The position numbers and the translations under genes were made by a program. The notes below the pieces were generated by a model that made no database searches, was not told the DNA's origin, and was given only the letters and a program-made list of their open reading frames with translations. A stretch of 53,317 bases of DNA from Lactiplantibacillus fabifermentans DSM 21115 (lineage in GTDB: Bacteria; Bacillota; Bacilli; Lactobacillales; Lactobacillaceae): assembly GCF_000498955.2 (NCBI RefSeq), contig NZ_AYGX02000083.1, positions 39,457 to 92,773 on the forward strand, given 5' to 3'. Below are positions 7,949 through 19,258 of the stretch, one piece after another (the stretch's first letter is position 1; each line of letters starts with the position of its first letter).

Positions 7949-8683
7949 ATGACGGAAATTGTAAAAGGTGATTTGTTATATACCGGTAAAGCTAAGGAAA
8001 TGTACGCGACGAATGATCCCGATGTCTTATGGGTGGATTATTTAGATCAAGCGACCGCCTTAAATGGCAAGAAAAAGGTCGCCATTGACCAGAAAGGGTT
8101 GCTCAATGCTCACATTTCGAGCTTGATTTTTACCGATTTAGCTCAACATGGCATTAAAAATCACTTTATTGAACAATTATCCGACCGCGTGCAATTAGTG
8201 CGTCGCGTCAAGATGATTCCCTTGGAAACGGTCGTTCGTAACGCGGCTTCTGGAAGTTTTGAACGCAAATTCGCGGTGGACCATCTGATGAAATTCGACG
8301 AACCCGTCTTGGAATTCTTCTATAAGAGTGATGCCTTAGATGATCCGTTCATCAATGATTCGCAAGTTGCCGCTTTAAAAGTTGCCAGTGCCGAGACAGT
8401 GGCAGAAATGAAGCGTCAGGCCTTACTCGTCAATGACCGCTTGCAAGCCATTTTTGCTGAAATGGGCGTCCAACTAGTTGATTTCAAAATTGAATTTGGG
8501 CTGACTGATGAAGGCCAGGTGCTCTTAGCCGATGAAATTTCACCGGACAGTTGCCGCTTAGTCGATGAAAAGACCCAAAAGTCATTAGACAAAGATGTTT
8601 TCCGCAAAGATTTAGGCGATTTGACGACCGTCTATAAAGAAGTTTTACAACGCCTAGCCACTGTTGAAGGGAGCCAACAATAA
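7949..8683 (+). CDS. purC: SAICAR synthetase
   Basis: Joins CAIR and aspartate with ATP to give SAICAR. The protein has 244 residues, standard for the short bacterial enzyme. Visible blocks are L-L-Y-T-G-K-A-K-E-M-Y at the N-terminus, V-V-R-N-A-A-S-G-S-F and D-E-I-S-P-D-S-C-R. It starts 2 bases after purK, and its stop codon shares a base with the purS ATG (TAATG). Confidence 0.96.
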   Translation: MTEIVKGDLLYTGKAKEMYATNDPDVLWVDYLDQATALNGKKKVAIDQKGLLNAHISSLIFTDLAQHGIKNHFIEQLSDRVQLVRRVKMIPLETVVRNAASGSFERKFAVDHLMKFDEPVLEFFYKSDALDDPFINDSQVAALKVASAETVAEMKRQALLVNDRLQAIFAEMGVQLVDFKIEFGLTDEGQVLLADEISPDSCRLVDEKTQKSLDKDVFRKDLGDLTTVYKEVLQRLATVEGSQQ

Positions 8684-8937
8684 TGTACTTGGTTAAAGTT
8701 TACGTGACTTATAAGGAATCAATCTTAGACCCTAAAGGGGAAGCCGTTAATGATGCGTTACACCGTTTAGGCTATACCAATGTTGACAGCGTGGAACTTG
8801 GTAAATATTTTGAAATTAAGATTAAACCGGATAAGCGTCCGATTGAAGCCGAAGTCGATGAAATGTGTGACCGCTTATTAGCGAATGTCAACATGGAAAC
8901 TTACCGTTACGAAATCTCGCAGATGGAGGCGTTATAG
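8683..8937 (+). CDS. purS: FGAM synthase subunit PurS
   Basis: An 84-residue small subunit of the three-part formylglycinamidine synthase (PurS-PurQ-PurL). It bridges the glutaminase and synthase and helps ammonia transfer. The sequence [15 protein letters not shown] with V-N-D-A-L-H-R-L-G is typical of the family. Its position between purC and purQ is the usual Firmicute order. Confidence 0.95.
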   Translation: MYLVKVYVTYKESILDPKGEAVNDALHRLGYTNVDSVELGKYFEIKIKPDKRPIEAEVDEMCDRLLANVNMETYRYEISQMEAL

Positions 8938-8939
8938 TC

Positions 8940-9617
8940 ATGAAGTTTGCCGTACCAGTTTTTCCCGGTTCCAATTGTGACCACGATATGGTCAATGCGC
9001 TGCGTGATATTTTAAAAGCTGATGCGGACTTGGTCCCAGCAACAACGACCGACTTATCCGCCTACGATGCCGTTATTTTACCTGGTGGGTTTTCGTACGG
9101 TGACTACTTGCGCAGTGGCGCAATCGCGCGGTTTGCGCCTGTGATGACGGCGGTTCAAGCCTTCGCCGGTGCGGGTAAACCCGTCATGGGAATTTGCAAT
9201 GGCTTTCAAATCTTAACCGAAGCCGGGTTATTACCCGGGGCCTTACAGGCCAACCGGTCATCCAAGTTTATTTGCAAGACGAGTGAATTGATCGTTAAAA
9301 ATAACCAGACGCAATTCTCATCTGCTTACGCCGAAAATGCGCATATTAATTTGCCAATTGCCCATGGTGAAGGGAACTACTATTGCGATGACGCGACCTT
9401 GGCCGAATTACGGGCTAACCAGCAAATCATCTTCGAATATGCCGATAACCCTAATGGGAGTACGGCGAATATTGCCGGCGTCATGAATCGTCAAGGTAAT
9501 GTTTTAGGCATGATGCCCCATCCCGAACGCGCGGTGGAAACCATCTTAGGGTCGACCGATGGCTTAGGCATTTTCCAATCGTTATTAGCTAATCAACAGG
9601 AGGTCGCGCATGCTTAA
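8940..9617 (+). CDS. purQ: FGAM synthase glutaminase subunit
   Basis: Class I glutamine amidotransferase of 225 residues that releases ammonia for PurL. The nucleophile is Cys86 in [10 protein letters not shown]; the His-Glu pair lies in M-M-P-H-P-E-R near the C-terminus. The start contact F-P-G-S-N-C-D-H-D is conserved. It ends 8 bases inside purL and supplies the CAGGAGG ribosome binding site for that gene. Confidence 0.96.
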   Translation: MKFAVPVFPGSNCDHDMVNALRDILKADADLVPATTTDLSAYDAVILPGGFSYGDYLRSGAIARFAPVMTAVQAFAGAGKPVMGICNGFQILTEAGLLPGALQANRSSKFICKTSELIVKNNQTQFSSAYAENAHINLPIAHGEGNYYCDDATLAELRANQQIIFEYADNPNGSTANIAGVMNRQGNVLGMMPHPERAVETILGSTDGLGIFQSLLANQQEVAHA

Positions 9618-11829
9618 AGAACAAGAATTAACCCCGGAAGCCTTAAAAACCACTAAGGCTTACCGTGAATGGGGCCTCACTGATGACGAATATCAATTGT
9701 TGACGGATTCCGTTTTAGGACGGTTACCAAACTATACGGAAGCCGGGCTGTTTTCCGGTATGTGGAGTGAACATTGTTCGTATAAAAACTCCAAACCCGT
9801 TTTGAAAAAGTTTTGGACGCAAGGTGAACAAGTTATTGAAGGTCCCGGTGAAGGTGCCGGCATCATTGATATTGGTGACGGTCAAGCCGTCGTTTTCAAA
9901 GCCGAAAGTCATAATCATCCTTCCGCGGTGGAACCTTATGAAGGCGCCGCAACTGGGGTCGGTGGTATTATTCGCGATATCTTCTCGATGGGGGCGCGCC
10001 CGATTGCCTTACTCGACAGTTTGCGGTTTGGGGAACCGGAAGATGAACATACAAAATACTTGATCTCCCAAGTCGTGGCCGGTATTGGCGGCTACGGTAA
10101 CTGTATTGGGATTCCGACGATTGGTGGCGATACGGTTTTTGATGCCAGCTATCAAAAAAATCCACTGGTTAACGCGATGTGTGTCGGTATTTTGGACCAA
10201 GCCGACATTCAAAAAGGACAAGCGACGGGGATTGGCAACAGCGTGATTTATGTCGGGGCCAAAACGGGTCGCGACGGGATCAACGGCGCCTCCTTTGCCT
10301 CTGCGGAATTTAACGATGCCAAAGATACGCAACGTTCCGCCGTTCAAGTTGGTGATCCTTTCATGGAAAAACTCTTGATGGAAGCCTGCTTGGAAGTGAT
10401 TCATGACCACCGCGATGTCTTGATTGGGATTCAAGATATGGGCGCCGCCGGCTTAGTTTCGTCGTCCGCTGAAATGGCGTCCAAAGCCGGAAGTGGGCTT
10501 GAATTAAATCTCGATTTAGTTCCCCAACGTGAAACCGGGATGTCACCGTTTGAATTGATGTTGTCAGAATCACAAGAACGGATGCTCTTATGCGTTAAGG
10601 CTGGGGCTGAAGCGGAAATTTATGACGTTTTTAAAAAGTACGGCTTAGATGCGGTCACGATTGGCCACGTCACCGCTGGGCATCAATATCAATTATTTCA
10701 CCATGATGAACTGGTCGCCGACGTGCCTGTGGATGCCTTAGCCACCAAAGCGCCCGTTTATCAACGGGAAAAGAAACGGCCCGCGCGGTTGAACAAGCAA
10801 AGTCATCATCAATTCATGCCACGCATCGTGGATGCGACTGGTGCGTTGAAGAAGATGTTGCAACAACCAACGATTGCGTCCAAAGCGTCACTTTACGAAA
10901 CTTATGACTCCCAAGTGTTGACGAATACCGTTGTTAAACCGGGTTCGGATGCCGGGGTCATTCGCATTCGTCACACGGATAAAGCGTTGGCCGTGACGAC
11001 TGACGTTAATGGTCGCTACTTGTATTTGAATCCCCGGGTTGGGGGTGAAATTGCCGTGGCTGAAGCGGCCCGTAATATTGTTGCTTCCGGTGGGCAACCC
11101 CTTGGGATTACGGATTGCTTGAATTATGGTAATCCAGAAAAGCCCGAACAATTTTATGACTTAGACGAATCGGCGCAAGGAATCGCCCGCGCCTGTCAAT
11201 TGTTCAATACGCCCGTTATTTCGGGGAACGTTTCGTTAAACAATGAATCCAACGGTGAAGCAATTTATCCGACGCCGATGATTGGGATGGTCGGCTTGAT
11301 TAAGCATCAACAAGATATTACCACCCAAGATTTCAAACACGCTGGCGATGCCGTGTACGTCTTAGGGACGACCGATGAGGCGTTCAACGGCTCGGAACTC
11401 CAAAAGATGTTGACTGGTGAAATTAGCGGTGAGTTATTTGATTTTGACTTAGTAACGGAAAATCAAAATCAACGCTTATTATTACGGGCGATTCAAAAAG
11501 GCTTGGTTGCGAGTGCCCACGATGTTTCAGAAGGTGGCTTGATTACCACTATCGCTGAATCATGCTTCGGTAAAGGTTTTGGGGTGGATTTGAAGAGTGA
11601 CATTTGTGCTGCTAACTTCTTCTCAGAAACGCAATCGCGCTTTGTCATTTCGGTTACTCCGGACCACCGGGCTGAATTTGAAAGTTTAATGGACCCATAT
11701 GCGACGTACCTGGGTCAAACAACTGATGATGACCGCATGTTGGTTATGACGGCCGATCAAGCTTTTGACTTGAAAGTCAGCTTTGCCAAACGGTTGTGGG
11801 AGGAGGCGTTACCATGCCTTATGAAGTAA
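9610..11829 (+). CDS. purL: FGAM synthase large subunit, small-type PurL
   Basis: ATP-dependent conversion of FGAR to FGAM. At 739 residues it is the short form that needs separate PurS and PurQ, both encoded directly upstream. Key blocks are [10 protein letters not shown] near residue 54, E-S-H-N-H-P-S-A near residue 98, and a second AIRS-like half with G-S-D-A-G-V-I-R. It overlaps purF by 16 bases. Confidence 0.96.
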   Translation: MLKEQELTPEALKTTKAYREWGLTDDEYQLLTDSVLGRLPNYTEAGLFSGMWSEHCSYKNSKPVLKKFWTQGEQVIEGPGEGAGIIDIGDGQAVVFKAESHNHPSAVEPYEGAATGVGGIIRDIFSMGARPIALLDSLRFGEPEDEHTKYLISQVVAGIGGYGNCIGIPTIGGDTVFDASYQKNPLVNAMCVGILDQADIQKGQATGIGNSVIYVGAKTGRDGINGASFASAEFNDAKDTQRSAVQVGDPFMEKLLMEACLEVIHDHRDVLIGIQDMGAAGLVSSSAEMASKAGSGLELNLDLVPQRETGMSPFELMLSESQERMLLCVKAGAEAEIYDVFKKYGLDAVTIGHVTAGHQYQLFHHDELVADVPVDALATKAPVYQREKKRPARLNKQSHHQFMPRIVDATGALKKMLQQPTIASKASLYETYDSQVLTNTVVKPGSDAGVIRIRHTDKALAVTTDVNGRYLYLNPRVGGEIAVAEAARNIVASGGQPLGITDCLNYGNPEKPEQFYDLDESAQGIARACQLFNTPVISGNVSLNNESNGEAIYPTPMIGMVGLIKHQQDITTQDFKHAGDAVYVLGTTDEAFNGSELQKMLTGEISGELFDFDLVTENQNQRLLLRAIQKGLVASAHDVSEGGLITTIAESCFGKGFGVDLKSDICAANFFSETQSRFVISVTPDHRAEFESLMDPYATYLGQTTDDDRMLVMTADQAFDLKVSFAKRLWEEALPCLMK

Positions 11830-13265
11830 AAAGTTTAAACGAAGAATGTGGTTTGTTTGGGGTTTGGGGCTCACCAGATGCCGCTCAGCTCACATACTTT
11901 GGCTTACATGCCTTGCAACATCGAGGTCAAGAAGGGGCCGGCATTACGGCCAATGACCACGGCGTCTTGCAATCAGAACGCGGCTTTGGCTTGTTAGCGG
12001 ATGTCTTCCGCGACCCGAGCAAGTTAGCGCGTTTAACGGGGACCGCCGCGATTGGTCATGTCCGTTACACGACCGCGGGGAATCATGGTTTAGAAAACAT
12101 TCAACCGCTGAGCTTTAACTTTAGTGACAGTCAGTTTGCGTTAGCCCATAACGGCAACTTGACGAATGCCGTAACGTTACGGCGGCGGCTTGAAATGCAC
12201 GGAGCCATTTTCCATGCGAGTTCGGATAGTGAAATTTTGATGCATCTCGTGCGGCGCAGTCCGGCAGCCACATTGACCGACCAAGTTAAAGACGCGTTAC
12301 GGCAAGTCCATGGTGGGTTCGCCTACTTGTTAATGACCAATGACCGTTTATTTGCAGCGTTAGATCCCAATGGTTTTCGGCCGTTAGTCGTCGGCCAATT
12401 GCCAACTGGTGGTTACGTCGTTTGCAGTGAAACGTGTGCGCTCGATGCCGTGGGGGCTAAGTTCATTCAAGATGTCGAACCCGGCCAATTGCTCACGATT
12501 GATGACCATGGCTTAAAGATTGACCATTACACGACGGATACGCAATTAGCGATTTGTTCGATGGAATATATTTACTTCGCGCGGCCCGATTCCGATATTC
12601 ACGGCGTCAACGTCCATTCGGCCCGTAAACGGATGGGCGCGCGGTTAGCGCAAGAACAGCCGGTCGATGCCGACATTGTCGTGGGGGTCCCGAATTCCTC
12701 ATTATCCGCGGCGACCGGCTATGCCGAAGCGAGTGGGTTACCGTATGAAATGGGCTTGATTAAAAATCAATATTCGTCGCGGACGTTTATTCAACCGACC
12801 CAAGCGTTGCGTGAACAAGGCGTGCGGATGAAGTTATCCGCGGTTAAGGGGGTCGTCGCGGGCAAACGGGTCGTCTTAATTGACGATTCAATCGTGCGAG
12901 GGACGACCAGCCGCCGTATCGTCAAGTTATTAAAAGATGCCGGTGCGAAGTCGGTCCATCTTCGGATTGCCTCACCGCCATTGCGTTACCCTTGTTTTTA
13001 CGGTATTGATATTCAAACAACTAAAGAACTCATCGCGGCCCAAAAGAGTATTCCCGAAATGTGTGAAACGTTTGGGGCCGACTCACTTGGATTTTTGAGC
13101 GAACAAGGGGTTATCGATGCGGTCGGTTTAAAGGTGGATGCGCCATATGGTGGGCTATGTATGGCTTACTTCAACGGCGACTATCCAACGCCACTGTATG
13201 ATTATCAAGCGGAATACGACGAAGAGATTCGCCAGTTGCAAAAAAGTCAGTCGAGGGGTGATTAG
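11814..13265 (+). CDS. purF: Amidophosphoribosyltransferase
   Basis: Catalyses the first committed step: PRPP plus glutamine gives phosphoribosylamine. The protein has 483 residues. [16 protein letters not shown] shows a short propeptide to be cleaved before the nucleophile Cys12, as in the Bacillus-type enzyme. The PRPP loop [13 protein letters not shown] is present. The GTG at 11796 is rejected because the GGGAGGAGG ribosome binding site lies between it and the ATG at 11814. Confidence 0.95.
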   Translation: MPYEVKSLNEECGLFGVWGSPDAAQLTYFGLHALQHRGQEGAGITANDHGVLQSERGFGLLADVFRDPSKLARLTGTAAIGHVRYTTAGNHGLENIQPLSFNFSDSQFALAHNGNLTNAVTLRRRLEMHGAIFHASSDSEILMHLVRRSPAATLTDQVKDALRQVHGGFAYLLMTNDRLFAALDPNGFRPLVVGQLPTGGYVVCSETCALDAVGAKFIQDVEPGQLLTIDDHGLKIDHYTTDTQLAICSMEYIYFARPDSDIHGVNVHSARKRMGARLAQEQPVDADIVVGVPNSSLSAATGYAEASGLPYEMGLIKNQYSSRTFIQPTQALREQGVRMKLSAVKGVVAGKRVVLIDDSIVRGTTSRRIVKLLKDAGAKSVHLRIASPPLRYPCFYGIDIQTTKELIAAQKSIPEMCETFGADSLGFLSEQGVIDAVGLKVDAPYGGLCMAYFNGDYPTPLYDYQAEYDEEIRQLQKSQSRGD

Positions 13266-14291
13266 TTGAGCGATGCATACAAAAAAGCTGGTGTCGATAT
13301 TAATGCCGGTTATGAAGTCTTAAAAGCCGTTAAAAAGATGAGTGGCAATGCGCAATTAGGGGCCTTTGGTGGCTTATTCCCGTTATCGGCCGACCAAACA
13401 GCTCACGAACCGGTCTTGGTGGCCGGTACGGATGGCGTGGGTACGAAACTGTTAGTGGCGATTGAAGCCCACCAACATGCCACGATTGGGATTGATTTGG
13501 TGGCGATGTGTGTCAATGATATTTTGGCCCAAGGTGCCAAGCCACAGTTCTTCTTGGATTATTTAGGGCTCGGTCACACGGATACCGACAAAGTGAAAGC
13601 CATCGTCGGTGGTGTTATTGAGGGTTGTCGGCAAGCCGGCACCACGTTAATTGGTGGTGAAACGGCGGAGATGCCCGATATGTATGGCCACGACCATTAT
13701 GATTTAGCTGGCTTTGCCGTGGGGGTTGCCGACCGCGCTGACTTATTGCAAGCTGATAACATGCAAGCGGGCGACATCTTAATTGGCTTACCATCTAATG
13801 GCTTGCATTCGAATGGGTTCAGCTTAGTCCGTGACATTCTGTTTAAGCAACATCAATTCAAATTAGATCATGTCTTTGCCGAACTCGGCCATGACTTACA
13901 AACGGAATTATTGCGGCCTACTAAGATTTACGTCGATAGTGTCATGCCACTGCTCCAAGCGAAAACAGTCGCTAGTATTGCGCATATTACCGGCGGGGGC
14001 TTGATTGAAAATGTGGCGCGGGCCTTGCCAGCAAACTTGAGTGCTGAATTCAAGTTGGGCAGTTGGCCGGTCCCACCAATCATGTCATTACTGGCGGAAT
14101 TAGGTGATTTAACGAGTGATGATGTGCGGTCCACATTTAACTTAGGCTTGGGGATGGTCCTAATGGTGCATCCTGATCAGTTAGCGACGGTGGCCCAATT
14201 ATTAACGGCGCACGAGCAAGCCTTCTATCAAGTGGGCACCGTGAACGCCGGCAGTGACCCAGTTGTTTTTGCGGAGGCTAACCATGACTAA
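13266..14291 (+). CDS. purM: AIR synthetase
   Basis: Closes the imidazole ring (FGAM to AIR). The protein has 341 residues and shows G-T-D-G-V-G-T-K-L and G-G-E-T-A-E-M-P-D-M-Y. The start is TTG, directly after the purF stop. GAGGGGTG precedes it at 13252-13261, and the encoded M-S-D-A-Y-K-K-A-G-V-D-I matches the family N-terminus. The nearby ATG at 13273 is out of frame. The weak start may set a lower PurM level. Confidence 0.94.
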   Translation: MSDAYKKAGVDINAGYEVLKAVKKMSGNAQLGAFGGLFPLSADQTAHEPVLVAGTDGVGTKLLVAIEAHQHATIGIDLVAMCVNDILAQGAKPQFFLDYLGLGHTDTDKVKAIVGGVIEGCRQAGTTLIGGETAEMPDMYGHDHYDLAGFAVGVADRADLLQADNMQAGDILIGLPSNGLHSNGFSLVRDILFKQHQFKLDHVFAELGHDLQTELLRPTKIYVDSVMPLLQAKTVASIAHITGGGLIENVARALPANLSAEFKLGSWPVPPIMSLLAELGDLTSDDVRSTFNLGLGMVLMVHPDQLATVAQLLTAHEQAFYQVGTVNAGSDPVVFAEANHD

Positions 14292-14862
14292 AAAAATTGC
14301 CGTCTTTGCTTCGGGTAATGGGACGAACTTTATCGCCTTACACCAAGCGATTATCGACCGGTCGATGCCAGTGACGATTGCCTTATTAGTTTGTGACCAT
14401 GCTGCGGCGCCAGTCGTTGAGAAGGCCCAAGCATTAGGCGTGCCAGTCTTAACGGTTAACTTTCGAGATTATGCGAATAAAGCAGCGGCTGAAGCGGCAA
14501 TTTTGCCGGCACTGCAAGCGGCGAACGTTGATGCCATTTTATTAGCGGGTTACATGCGGATTATTGGTCCGACACTATTAACTGCTTATCCCCATAAAAT
14601 TATTAATATCCATCCAGCCTTGTTACCGAAGTTTCCGGGGCGGCACGGAATTGAAGATGCCTTTGCTGCCGGGGTTACGACGACCGGGGTGACGATTCAT
14701 TTTATCGATGCGGGCATTGATACCGGCCAGATTATTGGCCAACGAACCGTGCCAGTCAAAACCGACGATACCGTTGAAACTTTGGCCGCGCGCATTCACA
14801 GCGTTGAACATCAATTTTATCCAGACGTGTTACAAACACTCATTCAAGAAGGAGCAATCTAA
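14284..14862 (+). CDS. purN: Phosphoribosylglycinamide formyltransferase
   Basis: Formylates GAR using 10-formyl-tetrahydrofolate. The protein has 192 residues with F-A-S-G-N-G-T-N-F at the N-terminus and the catalytic Asn and His in [20 protein letters not shown] carries the catalytic Asp. The ATG at 14284 follows GGAGG by 6 bases. A GTG at 14254 lies upstream of that ribosome binding site and is rejected. It overlaps purM by 8 bases and shares a TAATG junction with purH. Confidence 0.95.
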   Translation: MTKKIAVFASGNGTNFIALHQAIIDRSMPVTIALLVCDHAAAPVVEKAQALGVPVLTVNFRDYANKAAAEAAILPALQAANVDAILLAGYMRIIGPTLLTAYPHKIINIHPALLPKFPGRHGIEDAFAAGVTTTGVTIHFIDAGIDTGQIIGQRTVPVKTDDTVETLAARIHSVEHQFYPDVLQTLIQEGAI

Positions 14863-16394
14863 TGACAAAGCGAGCATTATTAAGTGTATCTGATAAACAA
14901 GGGTTAACCGATTTTGCAAAAGGGTTAGTCGAATTAGATTATGAATTGGTTTCAACTGGGGGCACTAAAAAAGCCCTCGAAGCAGCCGGTATTCCCGTGA
15001 TTGGTATCGAAGACGTCACGGGTTTTCCGGAAATGCTTGACGGTCGGGTCAAGACGCTTCATCCAAAAGTTCACGCCGGTTTATTAGCACGCCGGGATTT
15101 ACCTGCACATATGCAACAATTAAAAGATGCCGGCATCACGCCCATTGATATGGTGGTCGTTAACTTGTATCCATTCAAGCAAACGATTATGCAGCCGGAA
15201 GTCACCCAAGCCGAAGCTATCGAACAAATCGATATCGGTGGACCATCCATGTTACGTTCGGCGGCTAAAAACTTTGCGGCGGTCTTACCAATCGTGGACC
15301 CAGCCGACTATGATCGGATTTTAGCCGACTTACAGGCCGATGCGGTAACACCGGAACTGCGGCAACGGTTAGCGGCCAAAGTTTTCCAACACACCGCGGC
15401 GTATGATGCCTTAATCGCCCAATACTTAACGACGGATGAATTCCCTGATAAATTAACGTTAACTTATGACAAGAAGCAAGCGTTACGTTACGGCGAAAAC
15501 AGCCATCAACAAGCTTCATTCTACGAAAATGCGTTACCAACGCCATTCTCAATTACTGGAGCGACACAATTACACGGTAAAGAATTATCTTACAACAACA
15601 TCAAGGACGCCGATGCGGCGTTACGGATGGTCAGTGAATATGACCGTCCGGCAGTCGTCGCGATGAAGCACATGAATCCTTGTGGAGTTGGGTTAGCCGA
15701 TACGATTGAAGGCGCTTGGGATAAAGCGTATGAAGCCGATTCGATTTCAATTTTTGGTGGCATTATTGCTTTAAATCGCCAAGTGGACTTGGCAACGGCG
15801 GAAAAGATGCACAAACTGTTTTTGGAAATCATTATTGCGCCTGGTTTCGACGACGATGCGTATGCCGCTTTGGCTAAGAAGAAAAACTTACGCTTAATGA
15901 CGGTGGACTTTAATCAAGCCCACACCGCCGATAAGTTTGAAACCATTTCCGTTGGTGGGGGGCTGTTACGTCAAGAAGTAGACCAAGCCTTTGAAACGCC
16001 GGCTGACTTTACGGTGGTGACGAAGATCCAACCGACGGAAGCCCAATTACAAGCGCTTGCGTTTGGGCAACAAGTCGTTAAACATGTTAAGAGTAACGCT
16101 ATCGTGGTGACAACCGCTGATCGGACGCTCGGGGTTGGTTCCGGTCAAATGAACCGGATTGACTCGACTAAGATTGCGATTCAAAAAGCGATGAGTAAAG
16201 CGGGTTATGAAAATGCCATTTTAGCTTCCGATGCGTTCTTCCCAATGGATGATTGTGTTGAATACGCCGCACAACACGGGATTCGTGCCATCGTGCAACC
16301 CGGTGGCAGTATTCGCGACCAAGATTCCATTGATATGGCAGACCGATATGGCATTGCGATGGTCACGACCGGTGTTCGGCACTTCCGTCATTAA
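14862..16394 (+). CDS. purH: Bifunctional AICAR transformylase/IMP cyclohydrolase
   Basis: Catalyses the last two steps to IMP. The protein has 510 residues. The N-terminal part is the MGS-like cyclohydrolase domain ([28 protein letters not shown]). The C-terminal part is the transformylase with the A-M-K-H-M-N-P-C-G catalytic Lys-His. A preferred AAGGAG ribosome binding site sits in the end of purN. Confidence 0.97.
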   Translation: MTKRALLSVSDKQGLTDFAKGLVELDYELVSTGGTKKALEAAGIPVIGIEDVTGFPEMLDGRVKTLHPKVHAGLLARRDLPAHMQQLKDAGITPIDMVVVNLYPFKQTIMQPEVTQAEAIEQIDIGGPSMLRSAAKNFAAVLPIVDPADYDRILADLQADAVTPELRQRLAAKVFQHTAAYDALIAQYLTTDEFPDKLTLTYDKKQALRYGENSHQQASFYENALPTPFSITGATQLHGKELSYNNIKDADAALRMVSEYDRPAVVAMKHMNPCGVGLADTIEGAWDKAYEADSISIFGGIIALNRQVDLATAEKMHKLFLEIIIAPGFDDDAYAALAKKKNLRLMTVDFNQAHTADKFETISVGGGLLRQEVDQAFETPADFTVVTKIQPTEAQLQALAFGQQVVKHVKSNAIVVTTADRTLGVGSGQMNRIDSTKIAIQKAMSKAGYENAILASDAFFPMDDCVEYAAQHGIRAIVQPGGSIRDQDSIDMADRYGIAMVTTGVRHFRH

Positions 16395-16412
16395 TTGAAA
16401 GGGTGGCAAGAC

Positions 16413-17648
16413 ATGGCTAAAGTTTTAGTCGTCGGCAATGGTGGTCGTGAACATGCCATCGCCAAGCAATTATTAGCAAGTCCGCAAGTCAGTACCGTCT
16501 ACTGTGCCCCGGGAAATCCGGGCATGGCCTTAGACCAAATTACGACCGTCGCCATCGATGAAATGGACTTTGACGGGTTGATTAAGTTTGCCCGTGAAAA
16601 TACGCTCGATTTAACGTTTGTGGGTCCCGAAGTGCCATTAGCTGGCGGAATCGTTGACGCGTTTCAGGCCGCGGGCTTAGCCGTTTTTGGCCCGCACCAA
16701 GCCGCAGCCCAATTGGAAAGTTCTAAAGTGTTTGCCAAACAATTCATGGCTAAACATCATATTCCGACTGCTGGCTATCAATTATTTCACGACTTAACGG
16801 CCGCCTTAGCGTACAGTGCGGACCACGCCTTACCGCAAGTTATCAAGCAAGATGGCTTAGCCGCGGGCAAAGGAGTGACGGTCGCCACGACCTACGCCCA
16901 AGCTGCCGCGGCCTTGAAAACGGCCTTAGCGTCGATGGACACGGTCTTGATTGAAGATTTCGTGGCGGGCTTTGAATTTTCACAAATGGTATTGGTCGGT
17001 GGTGACAAGTATGTTTTGTTACCCACCGCACAAGATCATAAGCGTCTGCAAGATAATGACGAAGGGCCGAATACGGGTGGGATGGGCGCCTATTCACCCG
17101 TGCCGCAAATTACGCCGGCCATTATTGAAACGACGGTTAAAACCATCGTGGAGCCGACGATTGCCGGACTTAAAGCAGACGGCTTATCATTTGCGGGAGT
17201 CATTTACGTTGGTGGCATTCTAACGCCAGCGGGGCCACAAGTTATTGAATATAACTTGCGGTTAGGTGACCCGGAAACTCAAATCTTGTTGCCACAATTG
17301 ACCAGCGATTTTTATCAATTGATCGTCGACTTATTGGCACAACGGCAACCAACCGTTACCTTTCAGACGACCGATACTTATTTAGGCGTTGTCTTGGCGG
17401 CCCCTGGTTATCCGGGAACGCCGCAAAAGGATGTCCCCGTGCCAACGTTAGCTGGGGCATACTATGCCAGTGTTGCGGGTCAACCGGATGCATTAGTGAG
17501 TGCCGGTGGACGCGTGATGATGGTCACGGCCCACGCCAAGACGTTGGCCGAAGCACAACAAGCGGCTTATGACAAAGTTGCCGTCTTAAATACGGGTAGC
17601 TTGATTTATCGGCATGATATCGGCGCGAAAGGTCTAGCTAAAAAATAA
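16413..17648 (+). CDS. purD: Phosphoribosylamine-glycine ligase
   Basis: ATP-grasp enzyme of 411 residues that joins phosphoribosylamine and glycine. [11 protein letters not shown] at the N-terminus and G-V-I-Y-V-G-G-I-L and [12 protein letters not shown] further on are diagnostic. It is the last gene of the pur operon. The TTG at 16395 precedes the AAAGGGTGG ribosome binding site and is rejected. No clear stem-loop terminator follows, only a short T run at 17650-17656, so some read-through into the T-box leader is possible. Confidence 0.96.
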   Translation: MAKVLVVGNGGREHAIAKQLLASPQVSTVYCAPGNPGMALDQITTVAIDEMDFDGLIKFARENTLDLTFVGPEVPLAGGIVDAFQAAGLAVFGPHQAAAQLESSKVFAKQFMAKHHIPTAGYQLFHDLTAALAYSADHALPQVIKQDGLAAGKGVTVATTYAQAAAALKTALASMDTVLIEDFVAGFEFSQMVLVGGDKYVLLPTAQDHKRLQDNDEGPNTGGMGAYSPVPQITPAIIETTVKTIVEPTIAGLKADGLSFAGVIYVGGILTPAGPQVIEYNLRLGDPETQILLPQLTSDFYQLIVDLLAQRQPTVTFQTTDTYLGVVLAAPGYPGTPQKDVPVPTLAGAYYASVAGQPDALVSAGGRVMMVTAHAKTLAEAQQAAYDKVAVLNTGSLIYRHDIGAKGLAKK

Positions 17649-17663
17649 ATTTTTTAATCGTTC

Positions 17664-17692
17664 TTGACAATTATGAGAATTCGATTTATAGT
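17664..17692 (+). promoter_or_regulatory. Promoter of the T-box leader
   Basis: TTGACA at 17664-17669 and TATAGT at 17687-17692 with a 17-bp spacer, close to consensus. Confidence 0.85.
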
Positions 17693-17698
17693 TTAATC

Positions 17699-17983
17699 AT
17701 CATTTAATCGTAATCTCATATTTGCGTTGACGAGAAGAGTAACTACGACATTAACCAACAGCGAGCCCGGCCGGTGGAAACGGGTGCTTAACTAGTAGTG
17801 AAGATGAGCTCAGAGCATGTCAGGCGGTTCACGCTGACTGACCGGTTGCAACCGTTAGCTTGCCAGGTATCAACAGGTACCGTTGAGGCTAATTGTGCGA
17901 GCGATTAGCGAAGTTAGGGTGGTAACGCGCAAAGTAAATCGTCCCTTTTAATCACATTGGTGGTTAGAAGGGGCGATTTTTTT
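17699..17983 (+). promoter_or_regulatory. T-box riboswitch, probably methionine-specific
   Basis: The leader contains Stem I elements (GAAGAGTAA near 17734, AGCGAGCCCGG and GGTGGAAACGGG around 17760-17784) and the T-box AGGGTGGTAACGCG at 17916-17929. A terminator follows: ATCGTCCCTTTT paired with AGAAGGGGCGAT, then T residues at 17977-17983. In the likely specifier loop GTGAAGATGAGC, the ATG at 17804-17806 reads as a Met codon followed by a purine. The UGGU of the T-box would pair with an ACCA tRNA end, as in tRNA-Met. Uncharged tRNA-Met should switch the downstream gene on. T-box identity is firm; the specifier assignment is inferred. Confidence 0.88.
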
Positions 17984-18019
17984 ACGATTAAAAACAAAAT
18001 TCAGACGGGGGTTTTATTT

Positions 18020-19171
18020 ATGACAACAACAGCAACTTTTTCAAAACGGACGACTTCACCATTTCGGTATGACACGATTGGGAGCTTTTTACGACCACAA
18101 GCGTTAAAAGATGCTCGGGCGGATTTTGCGGCTGGCAAGTTAGATGCTGCCGGTTTGAAACAAGTCGAAGATGCCGCAATTATTGATTTGATCAAAAAAG
18201 AAGAAGCCGCCGGGTTAAAGGCCGTTAGTGATGGTGAATTTCGGCGTAGTTGGTGGCATTTAGACTTCTTCTGGGGCTTACAAGGGATTACGAAGAAGCA
18301 ACTCGACCAAGGCTACGTGTTCCATGATGAAGAAACGCGGGCTGAATCGGCATATGTCAGTGGTAAGATTAGCGGTGCCAACCATCCGTTTGTCGACCAT
18401 TTCAAGTTTGTGCGTGACCATGTTAGCGATGGCATTCAAGTCAAACAAACGATTCCGGCACCCGCACAATGTTTAGCAGAATTACAACGGCCCGAAAATG
18501 TGGCTAGTTTACGGCAAGTTTATGCGACCGATGCGGAAGCTGTTCATGATTTGGCAGCGGCCTATCATCAAGTGATTGAAGACTTGTATGCGGCCGGTGC
18601 CCGGACCATTCAATTAGATGACTGTACATGGGGCATGTTAGCTGGCAATCATGCTAAGGGGGCTGAAACCGGCGAAGTGTCTGACCGTAACGACGCGGTC
18701 TTAGATCAAAACAAGCAATTATATTTACAAGTCAACAATGAAGCGATTCAAGATTTACCAGCTGATTTAACGATTAATACCCATATTTGTCGTGGTAATT
18801 ATCATTCAACTTGGGCTTCGGCTGGTGGTTACGATTCTGTGGCCGACCCGTTGTTCAATCACGAAAATGTGCAGGCCTACTACTTAGAATATGACAGCGA
18901 CCGTGCTGGGGGCTTTGAACCATTAAAGTTAGTCAGTGATAACAAGCTGGTCGTCTTAGGACTATTAACTTCTAAATCAGGTGAACTCGAAGACCGCCAG
19001 ACGATTATCGACCGGATTCATGAAGCGGCTAAATATGTGCCGTTGGACCGCCTGTGCTTGAGCACCCAATGTGGCTTTGCCTCAACGGAAGAAGGCAATA
19101 TTTTAACGGAAGACCAACAATGGGCCAAGATTGCTTTAGTTAAATCAATCGCAGAAGAAGTTTGGGGCTAA
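18020..19171 (+). CDS. Short MetE-like methionine synthase (Meth_synt_2, YxjG/YxjH type)
   Basis: A 383-residue protein homologous to the C-terminal catalytic half of cobalamin-independent methionine synthase. F-R-Y-D-T-I-G-S-F-L-R-P near the N-terminus, D-G-E-F-R-R-S-W-W, the I-N-T-H-I-C-R-G-N-Y zinc His/Cys and a late L-S-T-Q-C-G-F-A-S zinc Cys are visible. It lacks the N-terminal half of full MetE, so its methyl donor is not certain. The T-box upstream ties it to methionine supply. The reading frame is open back to 17957 inside the terminator, but the ATG at 18020, 9 bases after ACGGGGG, is the sensible start. Confidence 0.88.
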   Translation: MTTTATFSKRTTSPFRYDTIGSFLRPQALKDARADFAAGKLDAAGLKQVEDAAIIDLIKKEEAAGLKAVSDGEFRRSWWHLDFFWGLQGITKKQLDQGYVFHDEETRAESAYVSGKISGANHPFVDHFKFVRDHVSDGIQVKQTIPAPAQCLAELQRPENVASLRQVYATDAEAVHDLAAAYHQVIEDLYAAGARTIQLDDCTWGMLAGNHAKGAETGEVSDRNDAVLDQNKQLYLQVNNEAIQDLPADLTINTHICRGNYHSTWASAGGYDSVADPLFNHENVQAYYLEYDSDRAGGFEPLKLVSDNKLVVLGLLTSKSGELEDRQTIIDRIHEAAKYVPLDRLCLSTQCGFASTEEGNILTEDQQWAKIALVKSIAEEVWG

Positions 19172-19258
19172 CTTACACCGTCGTGCAATTGATTGCACCA
19201 CTGCGGACGTGATGTTACCATGATGGTGATAAAATTAGTCGGTAGGAAGTGGCGCAAG

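Noticed and set aside
11796-11813. Upstream GTG start for purF (and similar for purN, purD, pyrE, addA, zwf)
   Set aside because: The ribosome binding site lies at or after the upstream codon, and the family N-terminus begins at the later ATG.
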